Origin: Virgisporangium aurantiacum
Lineage (GTDB): Bacteria; Actinomycetota; Actinomycetes; Mycobacteriales; Micromonosporaceae
Reading direction: 5' to 3'
DNA length: 41,466 bases
Assembly: GCF_016863635.1 (NCBI RefSeq)
Contig: NZ_BOPG01000079.1
Coordinates: 1 to 41,466 of the forward strand
Notes under the pieces: model-generated
What the model was told of the DNA's origin: nothing
The model's input: only the letters and a program-made list of their open reading frames with translations
Databases searched by the model: none
Translations under genes and position numbers: made by a program
In this document: positions 8,401 to 16,564 of the stretch, in pieces
Position numbering within the stretch: position 1 is the stretch's first letter
Layout: every line of letters begins with the position of its first letter

Positions 8401-9110
8401 CCAACCCGGTCACCGTCGGCAGTCTCCCCAACCGGTCAACGGCACGCAACCATTCGTTTCAAGCGGACTCCTCCGGTCGGCCGAAAGGATGACCCCGGTG
8501 CAATGTCCATCTAGTCCCTGCCCTCGCGGCTCGCTGCAATCAACCGGGTCCGGATCATCGTCGGTCACGGGCCCCCTGCTCCTTTCCGGCGTCACGAGCC
8601 CGCCGTCCTCGTCGATGGGCTGGCATATCCCGGTTCACGCGTCGGTTGTCCAGTACACATTCGAGGTGATAGGTCTCGGATCCACGGTCCGGCGTGAGGC
8701 CGGATCAGGGAAATTAGCAATTACTGAAAATATTCGCTGAACCCGGTATCAGAGCAGAACGGTCTTAAGGCCCTAATTGGCTCGGTGCAGGTGGTTGTTT
8801 GACGCCGGGGACGACCCGCCACCAGCGCAAATAGAATTCCCGGTCTTGCGAACTCAGTGTGGTCACGGCTTTCGTCGCCAGTTCGGTGGATGCTAGCGTC
8901 CGAGTGGGTGAGCTGCATCAACGTAAATCCGTGAGGTGAATCAACCGCCAGGCCGGGTCGAGCCGACGTTCAACGTGATTGCGGCCTCGCCGGCCGGGCC
9001 AGCCCGAACCCTCGCACATTTGCGGCACCTGCAGAATCCCGGGCAGGTTCCCCCAGTCACCGGCCAGCCGTTGAGCCATGGCCGGGTGACCTGCGTCTCG
9101 CGGGCAGCCT
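8401..9110. other. Gene-free stretch upstream of the STAND gene
   Basis: No reading frame here looks protein-like on either strand. Around 8700-8900 the GC content falls clearly below that of the surroundings, which would suit a promoter or a junction between acquired segments. No inverted repeats, attachment core or RNA gene was recognised. From about 9110 onward short pieces begin to resemble transposase coding sequence (see the next entries). Confidence 0.5.
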
Positions 9111-9602
9111 CTAATCGACCTGCTCGCCGTCGAGGGCGACGTCGCCGCACAGCGGACGGGTCGTTGGGGCGCGAGCCCTGGGCGTTGTTCGAGGCGGTTC
9201 GGGCGGAGTGGCTGTTGCACCCGCCGACACGCGGCGCTGGACGTGTTCGCCGCCCAGCCGACGCCACGCACTGGGGTGTGGCTGGATGAGTTGCAGCGTT
9301 ACCTCTACCATTCCTGCGGCCTGGCGGTCGGCGTCCTATGGATTCCGGTGAACGCCGATGTCGTGGTGGTGGGCCGCGCCCAGGTCGACGAGGATGCCCT
9401 GTTCCGGATGGTCGAGCAGATGCGCATGATCACCGGCACCGCGACGAAGACGACCCGCCGGGCGCGCCGCGACGAACAGCGGCGCACCTCAACCCCGCCA
9501 CCACGGGTTCCAGCGCCGGGCCCGGTGCCACCGCCGGATCCACCCGCCGACACGGCGCCGGCGGCGTCGGCGTTGCCGTTCGCCGACATCGAGCAGTGGT
9601 GA
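9110..9602 (+). pseudogene. Carboxyl-terminal remnant of a TniA/TnsB-like transposase
   Basis: The clear part is frame 9243-9602 (DVFAAQPTPRTGVWLDELQR, then GVLWIPVNADVVVVGRAQVD). It ends in a proline-rich tail closing with LPFADIEQW, the kind of acidic-aromatic end seen in Mu/TniA-type transposases. Upstream, AVRAEWLLHPPTR continues in another frame, and LLAVEGDVAAQRTGRWG lies further up in a third, so the front is decayed. The assignment rests mainly on context: its stop overlaps the start of a TniB-like gene (GTGA at 9599-9602), as expected for tniA-tniB. On sequence alone I would be unsure. Confidence 0.5.
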
Positions 9603-10036
9603 CCGACATGGAGTTGGCCGAGGCCACCGAGGACCTGTCGCACCTGCACCCGGCCGCCCAGCGGGTGGCCCGGCTACCCGCCGAGGAACGGCTACGGCAC
9701 GTGCGCGCGGACCGGTGGATCGGCTACACCCGCGCTACCGAGGCCCTGGCGGGGTTGGAGATGCTGTTCGACTGGACGGCCCGGCAGCGGATGCCGAACC
9801 TGCTGCTGATCGGCGTCACCAACAACGGCAAGTCGATGATCATCGAGAAGTTTCGGCGGTCGCATCCGCCGGTGTCGCTGCCCGAGCAGGAGCAGATCCC
9901 GGTCCCGACGGTGCAGATGCCCTCCGAGCCGTCGGTGGCCGGTGTCGAGGTGGTGAAGATCCCGCCGCGGGCGCCGAAGGCCAACGCCTACGCCGAACGG
10001 TGGGTACGCGCCGTCCGCCACGAGTGCCTGGACTGA
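9599..10036 (+). pseudogene. TniB-like ATPase head fused to an integrase tail
   Basis: The frame starts at GTG 9599, overlapping the upstream stop. Residues about 4-115 match the amino-terminal half of a TniB/TnsC-type AAA ATPase: LSHLHPAAQRVARLPAEERL, RWIGYTRATEALAGLEML, the Walker A loop IGVTNNGKSMIIEKF, and VPTVQMPSEPSV. At about 9950 it switches to a different protein, IPPRAPKANAYAERWVRAVR followed by HECLD and TGA. That is the end of the catalytic core of an IS3- or rve-type integrase, including its conserved glutamate. The ATPase lacks Walker B and everything after it. This is a recombination scar, not a working gene, although the fused frame remains open. Confidence 0.75.
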
Positions 10037-10141
10037 ACGCTGAATCTGGAACCAGGACGGGCAGTTCACCTGCTGTGATCAACAGTCCGGAGCGGTCCGG
10101 ATCCGGATCTACCACGGTGGGTCGACCGAGCGGCGGAGCCC

Positions 10142-10672
10142 GTGGTGGATGAGTCACCGACGGCGGCTGAGCGGTTTGTGACGGCCTTGGCGGAGCTGTA
10201 CCGGGCGGCGGGCGCGCCGACGCACGCCTCACTCGTCCGCCAAGCCGCAGCGCAGGACCCACCGGTGACGATCACCGCGCAGCGGCTCAGCGACTGGCTC
10301 GGCGGGATCACCGTACCCGCCGAGCCGCTGGTAGTTCGGTTCCTGGTGGAGCACCTACAGCCCCGAGCGCGGCGTACGGGACATCCCGAGCGGCCGGCGT
10401 ACTGGTGGCTCGATCTGCATCGAGCAGCGCAAAGGCAGCGACAGACCAACGCCGGTGGAAGGCCAGCCATCCAGGCCCGAGCCGCCAGCAGCACGATCGG
10501 GCACCTTCCGGCCCGGTTGGGACGGCCGGTCGCTGATTGCGATCCCTTCACGCTGGAGGTACGTCCAGCGATCGACGTTCCCGGTCACCGGCGATCGACA
10601 GGTCGGCTGCCGCCCTATGTCGTCCGCGACCACGATGCGCTGCTGCGGCAGGCGGCGGACCGGCTGCTGGCC
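10142..10672 (+). pseudogene. Amino-terminal part of a second STAND-type protein
   Basis: The start is GTG 10142 (GGAG just upstream). The first 90 residues (AERFVTALAELYRAAGAPTH to ITAQRLSDWLGGITVPAEP) match the helix-turn-helix-like leader found at the front of many actinobacterial STAND NTPases. The segment DCDPFTLEVRPAIDVPG with LPPYVVRDHDALLRQAADRL is the stretch that normally precedes a P-loop of the nSTAND type. Just there (after LLAGTSR, about 10672) the reading frame runs into a transposase fragment, so the NTPase and sensor domains are gone. The gene is broken by an insertion and later deletion. Neighbouring NLR-type genes suggest a former defence cluster. Confidence 0.65.
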
Positions 10673-10850
10673 GGGACTTCTCGGCCATGCTGGGGCGGTC
10701 GAGCGTGCCGATGGAAACCCTATCTGCGACTCATGTTCCTCAAACACCGCTACCAGCTCGGCTACGAGCCGCTGTGCACGGAGGTGGCCGTTACATCCCG
10801 TGGCGGCGGTTCTGCCGGATCGACATCGATCGCCGCCGCGAACATCCGCC
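10673..10850 (+). pseudogene. Fragment of an IS1182-like transposase
   Basis: Short stretches in alternating frames read FSAMLGRSSVPMET, LRLMFLKHRYQLGYEPLCTE and WRRFCRIDIDR. In sequence these correspond to the front half of an IS1182-type DDE transposase. At least two frameshifts are present and both ends are missing. The left boundary is the point where the STAND-type gene ends. Confidence 0.6.
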
Positions 10851-10876
10851 CGGGCGCACGGAGCTCTGCACGACCA

Positions 10877-10906
10877 ACGGGGAGGCGGCTGCGGCCGCCT
10901 CCCCGT
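10877..10906 (-). terminator. Strong hairpin downstream of the minus-strand membrane-protein gene
   Basis: There is a perfect 13-bp inverted repeat, ACGGGGAGGCGGC, with a 4-base loop (TGCG). It begins 21 bases after the stop of the minus-strand gene at 10928 and faces the debris arriving from the left, so it can stop transcription from either side. There is no T-run, which is common for actinomycete terminators. Confidence 0.7.
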
Positions 10907-10927
10907 CACAGTCGCTGCGGATTGCCG

Positions 10928-11479
10928 TTATGCAATGAGCGGAACGCTGGTGGCGCCGGCCAACGCCGAGGTGCCTGCCGCGACAAGCCATCCGAGCCAC
11001 GCAACGGCGTTGTCGGCTATCCGGTTGCCGTTGACTTCGTCGTCGCCGAACCCGGGTACCGAGATCTCCAACACCTCCCAGAGCACCGTCACCACCGCGG
11101 CGACGAAGTACGGCGTTAGCCAGAAGCCGAGCACGACTCCGGTGAGCGTGTGGATCGTGGTCCACCATGGATCGACAATTTGTCGGTCCCACGGCGGCGG
11201 CTCGCCTGCCACCGGTTTAGACACGGTGCCCTCGAGAACGATCCGGACGGCAACGAGCAGGACGAGACCCGCGGTGAATCCCCAGCGGACCAGGGTGAGC
11301 CAGCATGGCCCCTCACCGCCGGTCCCGGTGGTCACCAAGACCACGGCAGCGGCGATCGCGAGATAGCAGCCGGCGAGGACCCAGCTCAGCCAGGTTCGCC
11401 GAAGCCAGGTTCGCCAGCGCAACTTGGTGACCCCGTACCATCCTGTGCCGATCTCCAAACGAACGAAGGGAGGTTTCAT
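10928..11479 (-). CDS. Integral membrane protein of unknown function (183 residues)
   Basis: The start is ATG 11479 with GAGG about 9 bases upstream. Four or five membrane segments are visible: about 30-50 (WVLAGCYLAIAAAVVLVTTG), 65-85, 107-125 and 126-140 (TTIHTLTGVVLGFWLTPYFV and following), and 160-180. A conserved-looking polar segment WEVLEISVPGFGDDEVNGNR with IADNAVAWLGW lies between the last helices and resembles small membrane-protein families with charged residues at the membrane face. I cannot name the family. The gene follows the lipoprotein gene after 10 bases and ends at a strong hairpin, so the two form one unit and probably work together at the cell surface. Confidence 0.75.
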   Translation of the reverse strand: MKPPFVRLEIGTGWYGVTKLRWRTWLRRTWLSWVLAGCYLAIAAAVVLVTTGTGGEGPCWLTLVRWGFTAGLVLLVAVRIVLEGTVSKPVAGEPPPWDRQIVDPWWTTIHTLTGVVLGFWLTPYFVAAVVTVLWEVLEISVPGFGDDEVNGNRIADNAVAWLGWLVAAGTSALAGATSVPLIA

Positions 11480-11489
11480 CGCGAATACC

Positions 11490-12907
11490 TCACACCATGC
11501 ACCGATCGATGGTTTGTTTGCCGCCGGGCGTCAGCAGGTCGCTACTTCCGAGGATGAAGAGTCCGTCGTCACCCCGGACGTCCGTGGCATAGAGAATGTC
11601 GTCTCCGACCGGGAACTCCATCGCCAAGTCGCCCAACCGGAACCGGCAAACGCCGTCCTGTGGAACGGGAACCGGCTCCGGAACCACTTCGTGGCCGAAA
11701 AGGACGGACCAGGGGAAGCAGGCTGCTGCGCCGATCCAAGGTTTCTGCTCTTCCGTCGACATAACCTGTTCGATGATCACCCTGTCGAGGAAGTCGCGCT
11801 TCGCTGAGAGGTGGACGACCGCGCCGATTCGGACCCTGAAATCGAGCGCGCAGGCCGGCGTCCCCGCCATGGCCGGCCGGACCGCGAGTACTGAAGCGGT
11901 GAAGCCGTCACGAGTGAACGTCACTGGCCCATCCAGCGTCACCACCCAAGGCGAGCCGGCGGCGAATCTGCCTTTGGCCTTCTCCAGCACGGCGATTTCG
12001 ATGAGCCCTGGATCGATATTGACTCCCCAGTGCGCCGCCGGTGCCGTGTGCAGGCTCATCGCCGAGGTGAATTCGCGGCGCGAGCCGGCGTCGAATTCCA
12101 GCCCGATCTTCAGGCCTTGTCGGGTGCCGAGCGCGAGGTCCGTGAGTTTGAGGTTCCTGTTGCCGGTGAGGTTCCGCACAGCGCCGATGATGTCGTTGGA
12201 CGGAATCTTGATCGGCTGCTGGCCACGCAGGGCGCTGCAGATGCCGCGCACGACTCCATCCGCCACCAGGTCGTCACGGATTCCGGGGCCGCCGCACGCG
12301 TACTCCTTGTTCTGGCCGATGTCGACGATCTCGTGAGGCTCCAGCCGCAGGACGACACCTTGTGTGGGGCCTGGATCCGTCGACGCCATGCACAGGGTCG
12401 ACCGCCGGATCGCTTCGTTGGGCACCTTCTCCGCCGTGACCAGATACGGGACCAGCCGCAGGGAGAGACGGAATGCTTGTACAGCTCCACCTCGTCGGAA
12501 CTGCCGTGAGCACCGATCCACGGCGTCACTGTCGTCGTCATGAGGTTCAATACTTTCCCGTCGCCGGTGGAGGACTCGGTCAGCGAGGTCCTCCCGATCA
12601 CGTGGAGACCGCTGCGGTATCCGGGGTCCGATACGGCCGGCGTTGGCGCTCCCGGACAGCCCTTTGTCTCGCCGCCGGCCGCGGCCTGAATTGACTTCGT
12701 CAGCATCCGAGCCAGATACAACTCGCTGATCTCCAGGTTGACTGAGGTGGTGGCAGACTGGGGTTGCGGCTCGGGATGGCTTGTGGGCAGGACAACGTCC
12801 GGAATCTGCTCAGCCTCTCCTGGTTGACCGATAACGCATCCCAGGCTGGCGGCGCCGAGAAGGGCCGCGAGAGTGAGTACGACCGCACGCTGTCGCGCGT
12901 CTTTCAT
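11490..12907 (-). pseudogene. Lipoprotein of unknown function, one frameshift
   Basis: The start is ATG 12907 with a strong binding site (TAGGAGG). The leader MKDARQRAVVLTLAALLGAA with lipobox LGC predicts a lipoprotein anchored outside the membrane. The frame runs through LEISELYLARMLTKSIQAAA to EVELYKHS. One base is then missing near 12478, and homology-like sequence continues in the next frame (FRLSLRLVPYLVTAEKVPNE to the end near 11490), giving about 470 residues. Both parts have good coding character, so they were one gene. The long exported part is beta-rich, with no motif I recognise. A single-base error in the assembly would restore it. It is transcribed with the downstream membrane protein. 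Confidence 0.7.
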
Positions 12908-13094
12908 GGTGACCTCCTACTTGGTCGGATCCTTTCCATGTCGCCAGTCATCGATGTCGGTGCGCACAAATTGATGCTGGGGTCGTTCATCACACTGAAC
13001 GAATTTCCTTGGCCCCGGTTCACGGAAATCTGTGATGCCCGGCGTATCCCGGCCGACCGGTGGGAGTCCGTCAATGTCCAGGACGACCGCCTGC

Positions 13095-13377
13095 CGGTGG
13101 TCGGCGACCGCCGGCGAGGTCCCTTCGCATCGGCGCTCCTATACGCCGGATTTCTTCGCCCGTCGCCGGGACGGAACCGCACTGGTCCTCGACGTCCGGC
13201 CGGAGCACCGGGTCCAGACACGTGACGTTGAGTTGTTCGCTGCCACCCGCCGGGCGTGTGATCTCCTCGGCTGGGAGTGCCGGCTGGTGCACGAGCCCGA
13301 GCCGGGCGAACGTGCGATGGGTGGCCGGCTACCGATATCCGCAGTGCCGGCGCCCGGACGTGGCCGGCCAGGACTAG
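13095..13377 (+). pseudogene. TnsA-like endonuclease remnant
   Basis: The sequence reads WSATAGEVPSHRRSYTPDFF, then ARRRDGTALVLDVRPEHRVQ, DVELFAATRRACDLLGWECR and, after a one-base shift near 13308, ANVRWVAGYRYPQCRRPDV to TAG at 13377. This is the pattern of the actinobacterial TnsA-like transposon endonuclease: the PDFF...V/D..R active-site core and the GW-x-C/Y strand. The first part of the protein is missing. Together with the TniA and TniB remnants at 9.1-10.0 kb it points to a decayed Tn7/Tn5053-like transposon. Confidence 0.6.
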
Positions 13378-13885
13378 AGCCTCGACACGCCAGCATCAAT
13401 CCAGCAGATCTGATGCGGCCGGCTCCATCAACACCGAGGGGCCGCGATGCGAGTGGTGCGGGTGCACTCCCCGGGGTGACTGGCTCGGTGACCACCTTCG
13501 TGGTGACGGCACGGAGAAGGATTTGGATTTCGAGGACAGCACACGGCCCATGCCGATGGGGTAGAGGGGCGCAGCGAGACGAACTCGACTCCGCGCAGAG
13601 GAGCCTGAAGGGATCAGCCCGTGACGCCACAGCAGCACACAGACGCCGAGATCGCCGACTTCCTGATCGGCGACGTTGATCCGACCGTTTGAGGATGGCC
13701 GGCGATCGACGCGCGTTTCGCGTATGCGTTCGCGTTCGCCCTGGGCGTGGCGAACTCCGGTGGTCCCAACGAGACGGCGGCCCAGCAAGTGGCCGCCGTG
13801 CAGCGTGGCGTCCGAGTCCGCGACATCGTCGTCCGCCGTTGGGGCAGCAGCTGCTGCTGCACACCCAGATCCCAGCGCGCAGCCG
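13378..13885. other. Gene-poor stretch with a possible broken small gene
   Basis: The only hint of coding is a plus-strand frame that opens at GTG 13621 with AAGGGA upstream (VTPQQHTDAEIADFLIGDVD). It stops at TGA 13690-13692 and continues in the same frame as WPAIDARFAYAFAFALGVAN until about 13860. The continuity across the stop suggests a gene killed by one nonsense change. A cysteine-containing piece (RCEWCGCTPRGDWLG) is readable near 13450 without a start. Neither can be assigned to a family. The remainder shows nothing. Confidence 0.35.
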
Positions 13886-14530
13886 TCAATTCGCTAGCTT
13901 CGCCCGGCCAGCGGCACGCAACCCGGCCGGGCCGCCGCAGCGCGGCAGGAGCTCGAGCACGGCCGGGTGATGCACGTTCGGACCGAGAATCCGCTCCAGC
14001 GCTGGGTGGATCTGAGTGAGCAGCCCTCTGTGGCGGCCGGGTCCGATCTCGTTGTGTCGTTCGGCGGTCTCCGCGTTGGTCAGGTTGGTCTGGAGGTCTC
14101 GGATGATGGCGGTGAGTTGGCGTTGGAAGCTGCCGGCGGCCTCGGTGACGAGGAGCAGCAGGACAGGTCCGGCGGTGTGGATTCCGACCCCGACCCCGAC
14201 CCCGACCCAGTCCTGGGCCAGGGCGGGGCGGGCGGTGTTCAGGATCAGGGTCATGACAGCGGTTGACCATTGCAGGGCGGTGACCCAGCGATCCTGCCGG
14301 GCGTATTGGTGGAGGACGCGGTCGCCGATGAGGCTGACGCACATGGCCTGATCGATCATGACGGACAGCAGCCACGCGACGTGCGGCCAGACGCCGTGAT
14401 CGATGAGTAGGCCGGTGACGTTGATCGCTCCGTAGATCACCCGATGGCGATGCCCGGACCGCGGCCGTGATCCGTCGACGGGTCCGGTGAAGGTCGGCGA
14501 TGTCGGCCGTCAGGATGTCACCGCAATCCG
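13886..14530 (-). pseudogene. DUF2637-like membrane protein of an integrative element, frameshifted
   Basis: The main frame (14440 down to 13886) encodes three or four membrane helices, with YGAINVTGLLIDHGVWPHVA and WLLSVMIDQAMCVSLIGDRV followed by TAGPVLLLLVTEAAGSFQRQ, then a soluble tail with LQTNLTNAETAERHNEIG. This resembles DUF2637/Spd-type proteins carried by actinomycete conjugative elements. Upstream, LTADIADLHRTRRRITAAVR lies in another frame (to about 14530), so a shift or small deletion near 14445 has removed the normal start. The only in-frame start left is GTG 14440 without a binding site. The neighbouring recombinase supports mobile-element origin. Confidence 0.55.
14184..14207 (-). 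repeat. Four copies of a 6-bp repeat (CCGACC)
   Basis: Four exact tandem hexamers lie inside the DUF2637-like gene and encode the run DWVGVGVGVGI on the minus strand. Because the unit is six bases, slippage adds or removes Gly-Val pairs without breaking the frame. Confidence 0.9.
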
Positions 14531-14568
14531 TGAGGAGAGGGCCACGGCGCGGTACGAATGGTCGGCCC

Positions 14569-15613
14569 TCATGCGAGCGGGTGGGGTTCGTCGGTGAGCG
14601 CGGCGAGGGCGGCGGCGACCTCGGGCAGGCTGGCGCGGACGTAGGTGGTGGTCGGGCCTGCCTTGTTGCTACCGCTGTCGGTGTGGCCGGCGTAGGTGCG
14701 GGCGACGCCGTAGCCGAAGCTGCGTTCGACCCAGGTCAGGGTGGTGTGGCGCAGCCAGTGGGTGCTGATCTGCTGGGTGGCGACCCAGGGCAGGTGTCGG
14801 CCGATGCGGGCCCAGAGGTGGTCGTAGCGGCGCCGGGTGATCGGCCGGCCGTTGCGGTAGCGCAGGACCGGGGTCGGCGCCGCCGTCCGTGCCGCAGTCG
14901 GTGGTGCCGTGCGGTCGGTGAGGTGTTGCTGGAGGTGGCGCATGAGGGTGGGGGAGACCGGTTGCCACCGCACCGTTCCCCTTCTTCCGCAGCAGGATGA
15001 GGCACTGGTCCGGGTCCAGGTCGGCGGGCAGCAGCGCGAGTGCGCCGCCGCGGCGGCAGGCGGTCTCGGTGTGCAGGCGCAGGAGCAGGCTGTCCAGGAC
15101 GGGGTCGTCGCCGGTCGTGGCGGCGATGTCGTTGATCTGGGCCAGGCGGGTGTCGGCGACGGCGCGGCGGGTGCTGGGCAGCCGGCGGGGCTTGTCGACC
15201 TTGCGGGCCGGGTTGTCGGCCTCGTCGATGTGCCCGTCGGCGACCGCGTGCCGGTAGAGGCAGCGCAGGGCGGCGATGAAATGCTCGCCGGCGCTGCGGC
15301 CGCCGCGGGCGTTGCGCCGGACGACGACGTTGGCGCGGATCTCCTCCATGAGGGACTTGATCTCGGTCGGTGTCGGTTCGTCCAGCTGCCGCTGGCCCCA
15401 GTGTTCGGTGATCCGGTTCCAGTAGGAGCCGTAGACCCGGCGGGTGCCGGCGGTGACCGCGGCCGACACGAGCGGGACGTACGCGGCGAACGTCGGTGCC
15501 GGCGGCCGGTCCGGCGCGACCTGGGTCAGGTCGGCCGGGTTGATGCCCAGCCGCGACAGCAGCAGCAACGCCGCCTCGATGTCTGCGGGCGTCGGGGACG
15601 ACGAGGCGGTCAC
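14569..15613 (-). pseudogene. Tyrosine recombinase/integrase, one frameshift
   Basis: The frame starts at 15613. Residues about 40-140 form the SAM-like core-binding domain (YGSYWNRITEHWGQRQLDEP). The catalytic domain follows, with the first active-site Arg in LHTETACRRGGALAL. At about 14985, after LLRKKG, one base is missing in a G/A run, and the protein continues in the next frame with TVRWQPVSPTLMRHLQQHL, the HxxR box THWLRHTTLTW, GHT (14.7 kb) and the nucleophilic Tyr in TTTYVRAS, ending at 14569. All catalytic residues exist but in two frames. The start overlaps the stop of the upstream AbrB-like gene (ATGA), and a tRNA-derived sequence lies 100 bp beyond that gene. This is the usual layout of an integrative element end. 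Either the gene is dead or one base was lost in sequencing. Confidence 0.8.
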
Positions 15614-16089
15614 CGCACCTCACCGCCGTCCAGGACGGCGGCATGGAACCGTTCCACCATCGCCGCGACCGCGGCGGGCGGATGGACCACCAGCAGCCCG
15701 GCGCCCAGCCCGGCAGCCGGGTCGGCCGTCAGCAGCACCCGGTGACCCGTGGCCAGGCCGCACCAGTCACGAACACCGGCGGGAATCCGGACCTGCCCCG
15801 GGCGGGTCATCCGGAACACCGCACACGGATCCGCGGCGGTCAGAACCAACCCCGCCCGGACCCGGATGTCCAACCGGGTCCCGACGCCCCACCCCAGAGC
15901 CGCCAGCACGACAGCCTCGGCCAACCGACCGTCACGGTCGACCGTGGCCACGCCGAACACCAGCGACCCGGAATCCGACGACGGCCGAACCGCGGGCAAC
16001 GGCAGCGGTCCACGGGGACCCCCCGAGCGAACCGCACGCCCGACCGGAGCAGTCGACGGAACGACCGGGCGCACCACCCCGGCGGTCAC
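15610..16089 (-). CDS. AbrB/SpoVT-like DNA-binding protein of the integrative element
   Basis: Two related swapped-hairpin-like segments are visible: VFGVATVDRDGRLAEAVVLA around residues 45-75, and VFRMTRPGQVRIPAGVRDWC followed by GHRVLLTADPAAGL around 90-130. The second has the classic AbrB pattern (hydrophobic, G-x-V-x-I/L-P, then G-D/H-x-V-x-L). It should bind DNA as a dimer, probably regulating the integrase or the element. The start at GTG 16089 is the furthest upstream possible but has no good binding site. The first 40 residues are Pro/Ala/Arg-rich and a later start may be used. It overlaps the integrase by four bases. Confidence 0.6.
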   Translation of the reverse strand: MTAGVVRPVVPSTAPVGRAVRSGGPRGPLPLPAVRPSSDSGSLVFGVATVDRDGRLAEAVVLAALGWGVGTRLDIRVRAGLVLTAADPCAVFRMTRPGQVRIPAGVRDWCGLATGHRVLLTADPAAGLGAGLLVVHPPAAVAAMVERFHAAVLDGGEVR

Positions 16090-16194
16090 GACGGCCGCCA
16101 GGAGCGCGCACGCAAGGGGAGAGAGGAGAAGGTGGCTGGGTGGTCAAGCGCACTCAACCACCAGAACGTGAAATCACGCAAATTTGCGGGGTGC

Positions 16195-16220
16195 TGGTGT
16201 CCGAGGGGGGACTTGAGCCC
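16195..16220 (-). other. Probable attachment site: 3' end of a tRNA-Leu gene
   Basis: On the minus strand the 26 bases read GGGCTCAAGTCCCC...CTCGGACACCA. This is the T-arm 3' half, acceptor strand and CCA of an actinobacterial tRNA-Leu (normally GGGTTCAAGTCCCC; one base differs in the T-loop). No other part of that tRNA is nearby, so this is a displaced copy, as left by site-specific integration. It lies 106 bp beyond the AbrB-integrase pair. The partner copy is not in the window. Recognition is from memory of tRNA-Leu sequences. Confidence 0.6.
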
Positions 16221-16461
16221 TGTTAATGCGCCTAGCAGGTTCTCGGGTGTCAGAAGATCGGGGCAGGTGAAGGGCCACCACCGCGGCGCCTGTCCCGACC
16301 CCTGTCTGGCGCGCGGTATGGGCACGCACGCTGCGGGATCCGGGCCGCTGACGAACCAGGTCGCCGAGCTCGTAAACGGGGGGTTTTCGGGGGGCTGGAG
16401 ATCATTTACCGCATCAAACCGGCTCTGTGACCTACGTTTCCGCAGTTCACAGAGCCGGAGC

Positions 16462-16539
16462 GGTGGGGCCGGCCGGATTCGAACCGGCGTCCTCCAGCTT
16501 GGGTACGGGCGCGTCGACCTCTGCGCTACGGACCCCACC
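16462..16539 (-). tRNA. tRNA-like sequence with an abnormal anticodon arm
   Basis: The minus strand shows a D-arm (GCGC-10-GCGC after TA), a perfect T-arm (GCCGG-TTCGAAT-CCGGC) and an acceptor GGGUCCG/CGGCCCC with one U-C mismatch, then ACC. Between D-stem and T-stem there are only 20 bases (normally 22-23), and no 5-bp anticodon stem can be drawn. No identity can be assigned. It could be a decayed tRNA, a tRNA gene damaged by element insertion or excision, or an atypical tRNA. Its 3' end faces the integrase side. The 240 bp between it and the attachment site contain nothing I recognise. Confidence 0.5.
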
Positions 16540-16564
16540 GGGCGGCGACGTTATCAGAGGTGCG

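Noticed and set aside
8918..9289. Open frames on both strands between the STAND gene and the TniA remnant
   Set aside because: None has a ribosome binding site or recognisable composition, and the strands shadow each other. Only the piece from about 9110 fits transposon debris.
12904..13221. Minus-strand frame ending MNDPSINLCAPTSMTGDMER in front of the lipoprotein
   Set aside because: Its end coincides with the ribosome binding site of the lipoprotein gene and its upstream part shadows the TnsA remnant. It is more likely a leader region than a gene.
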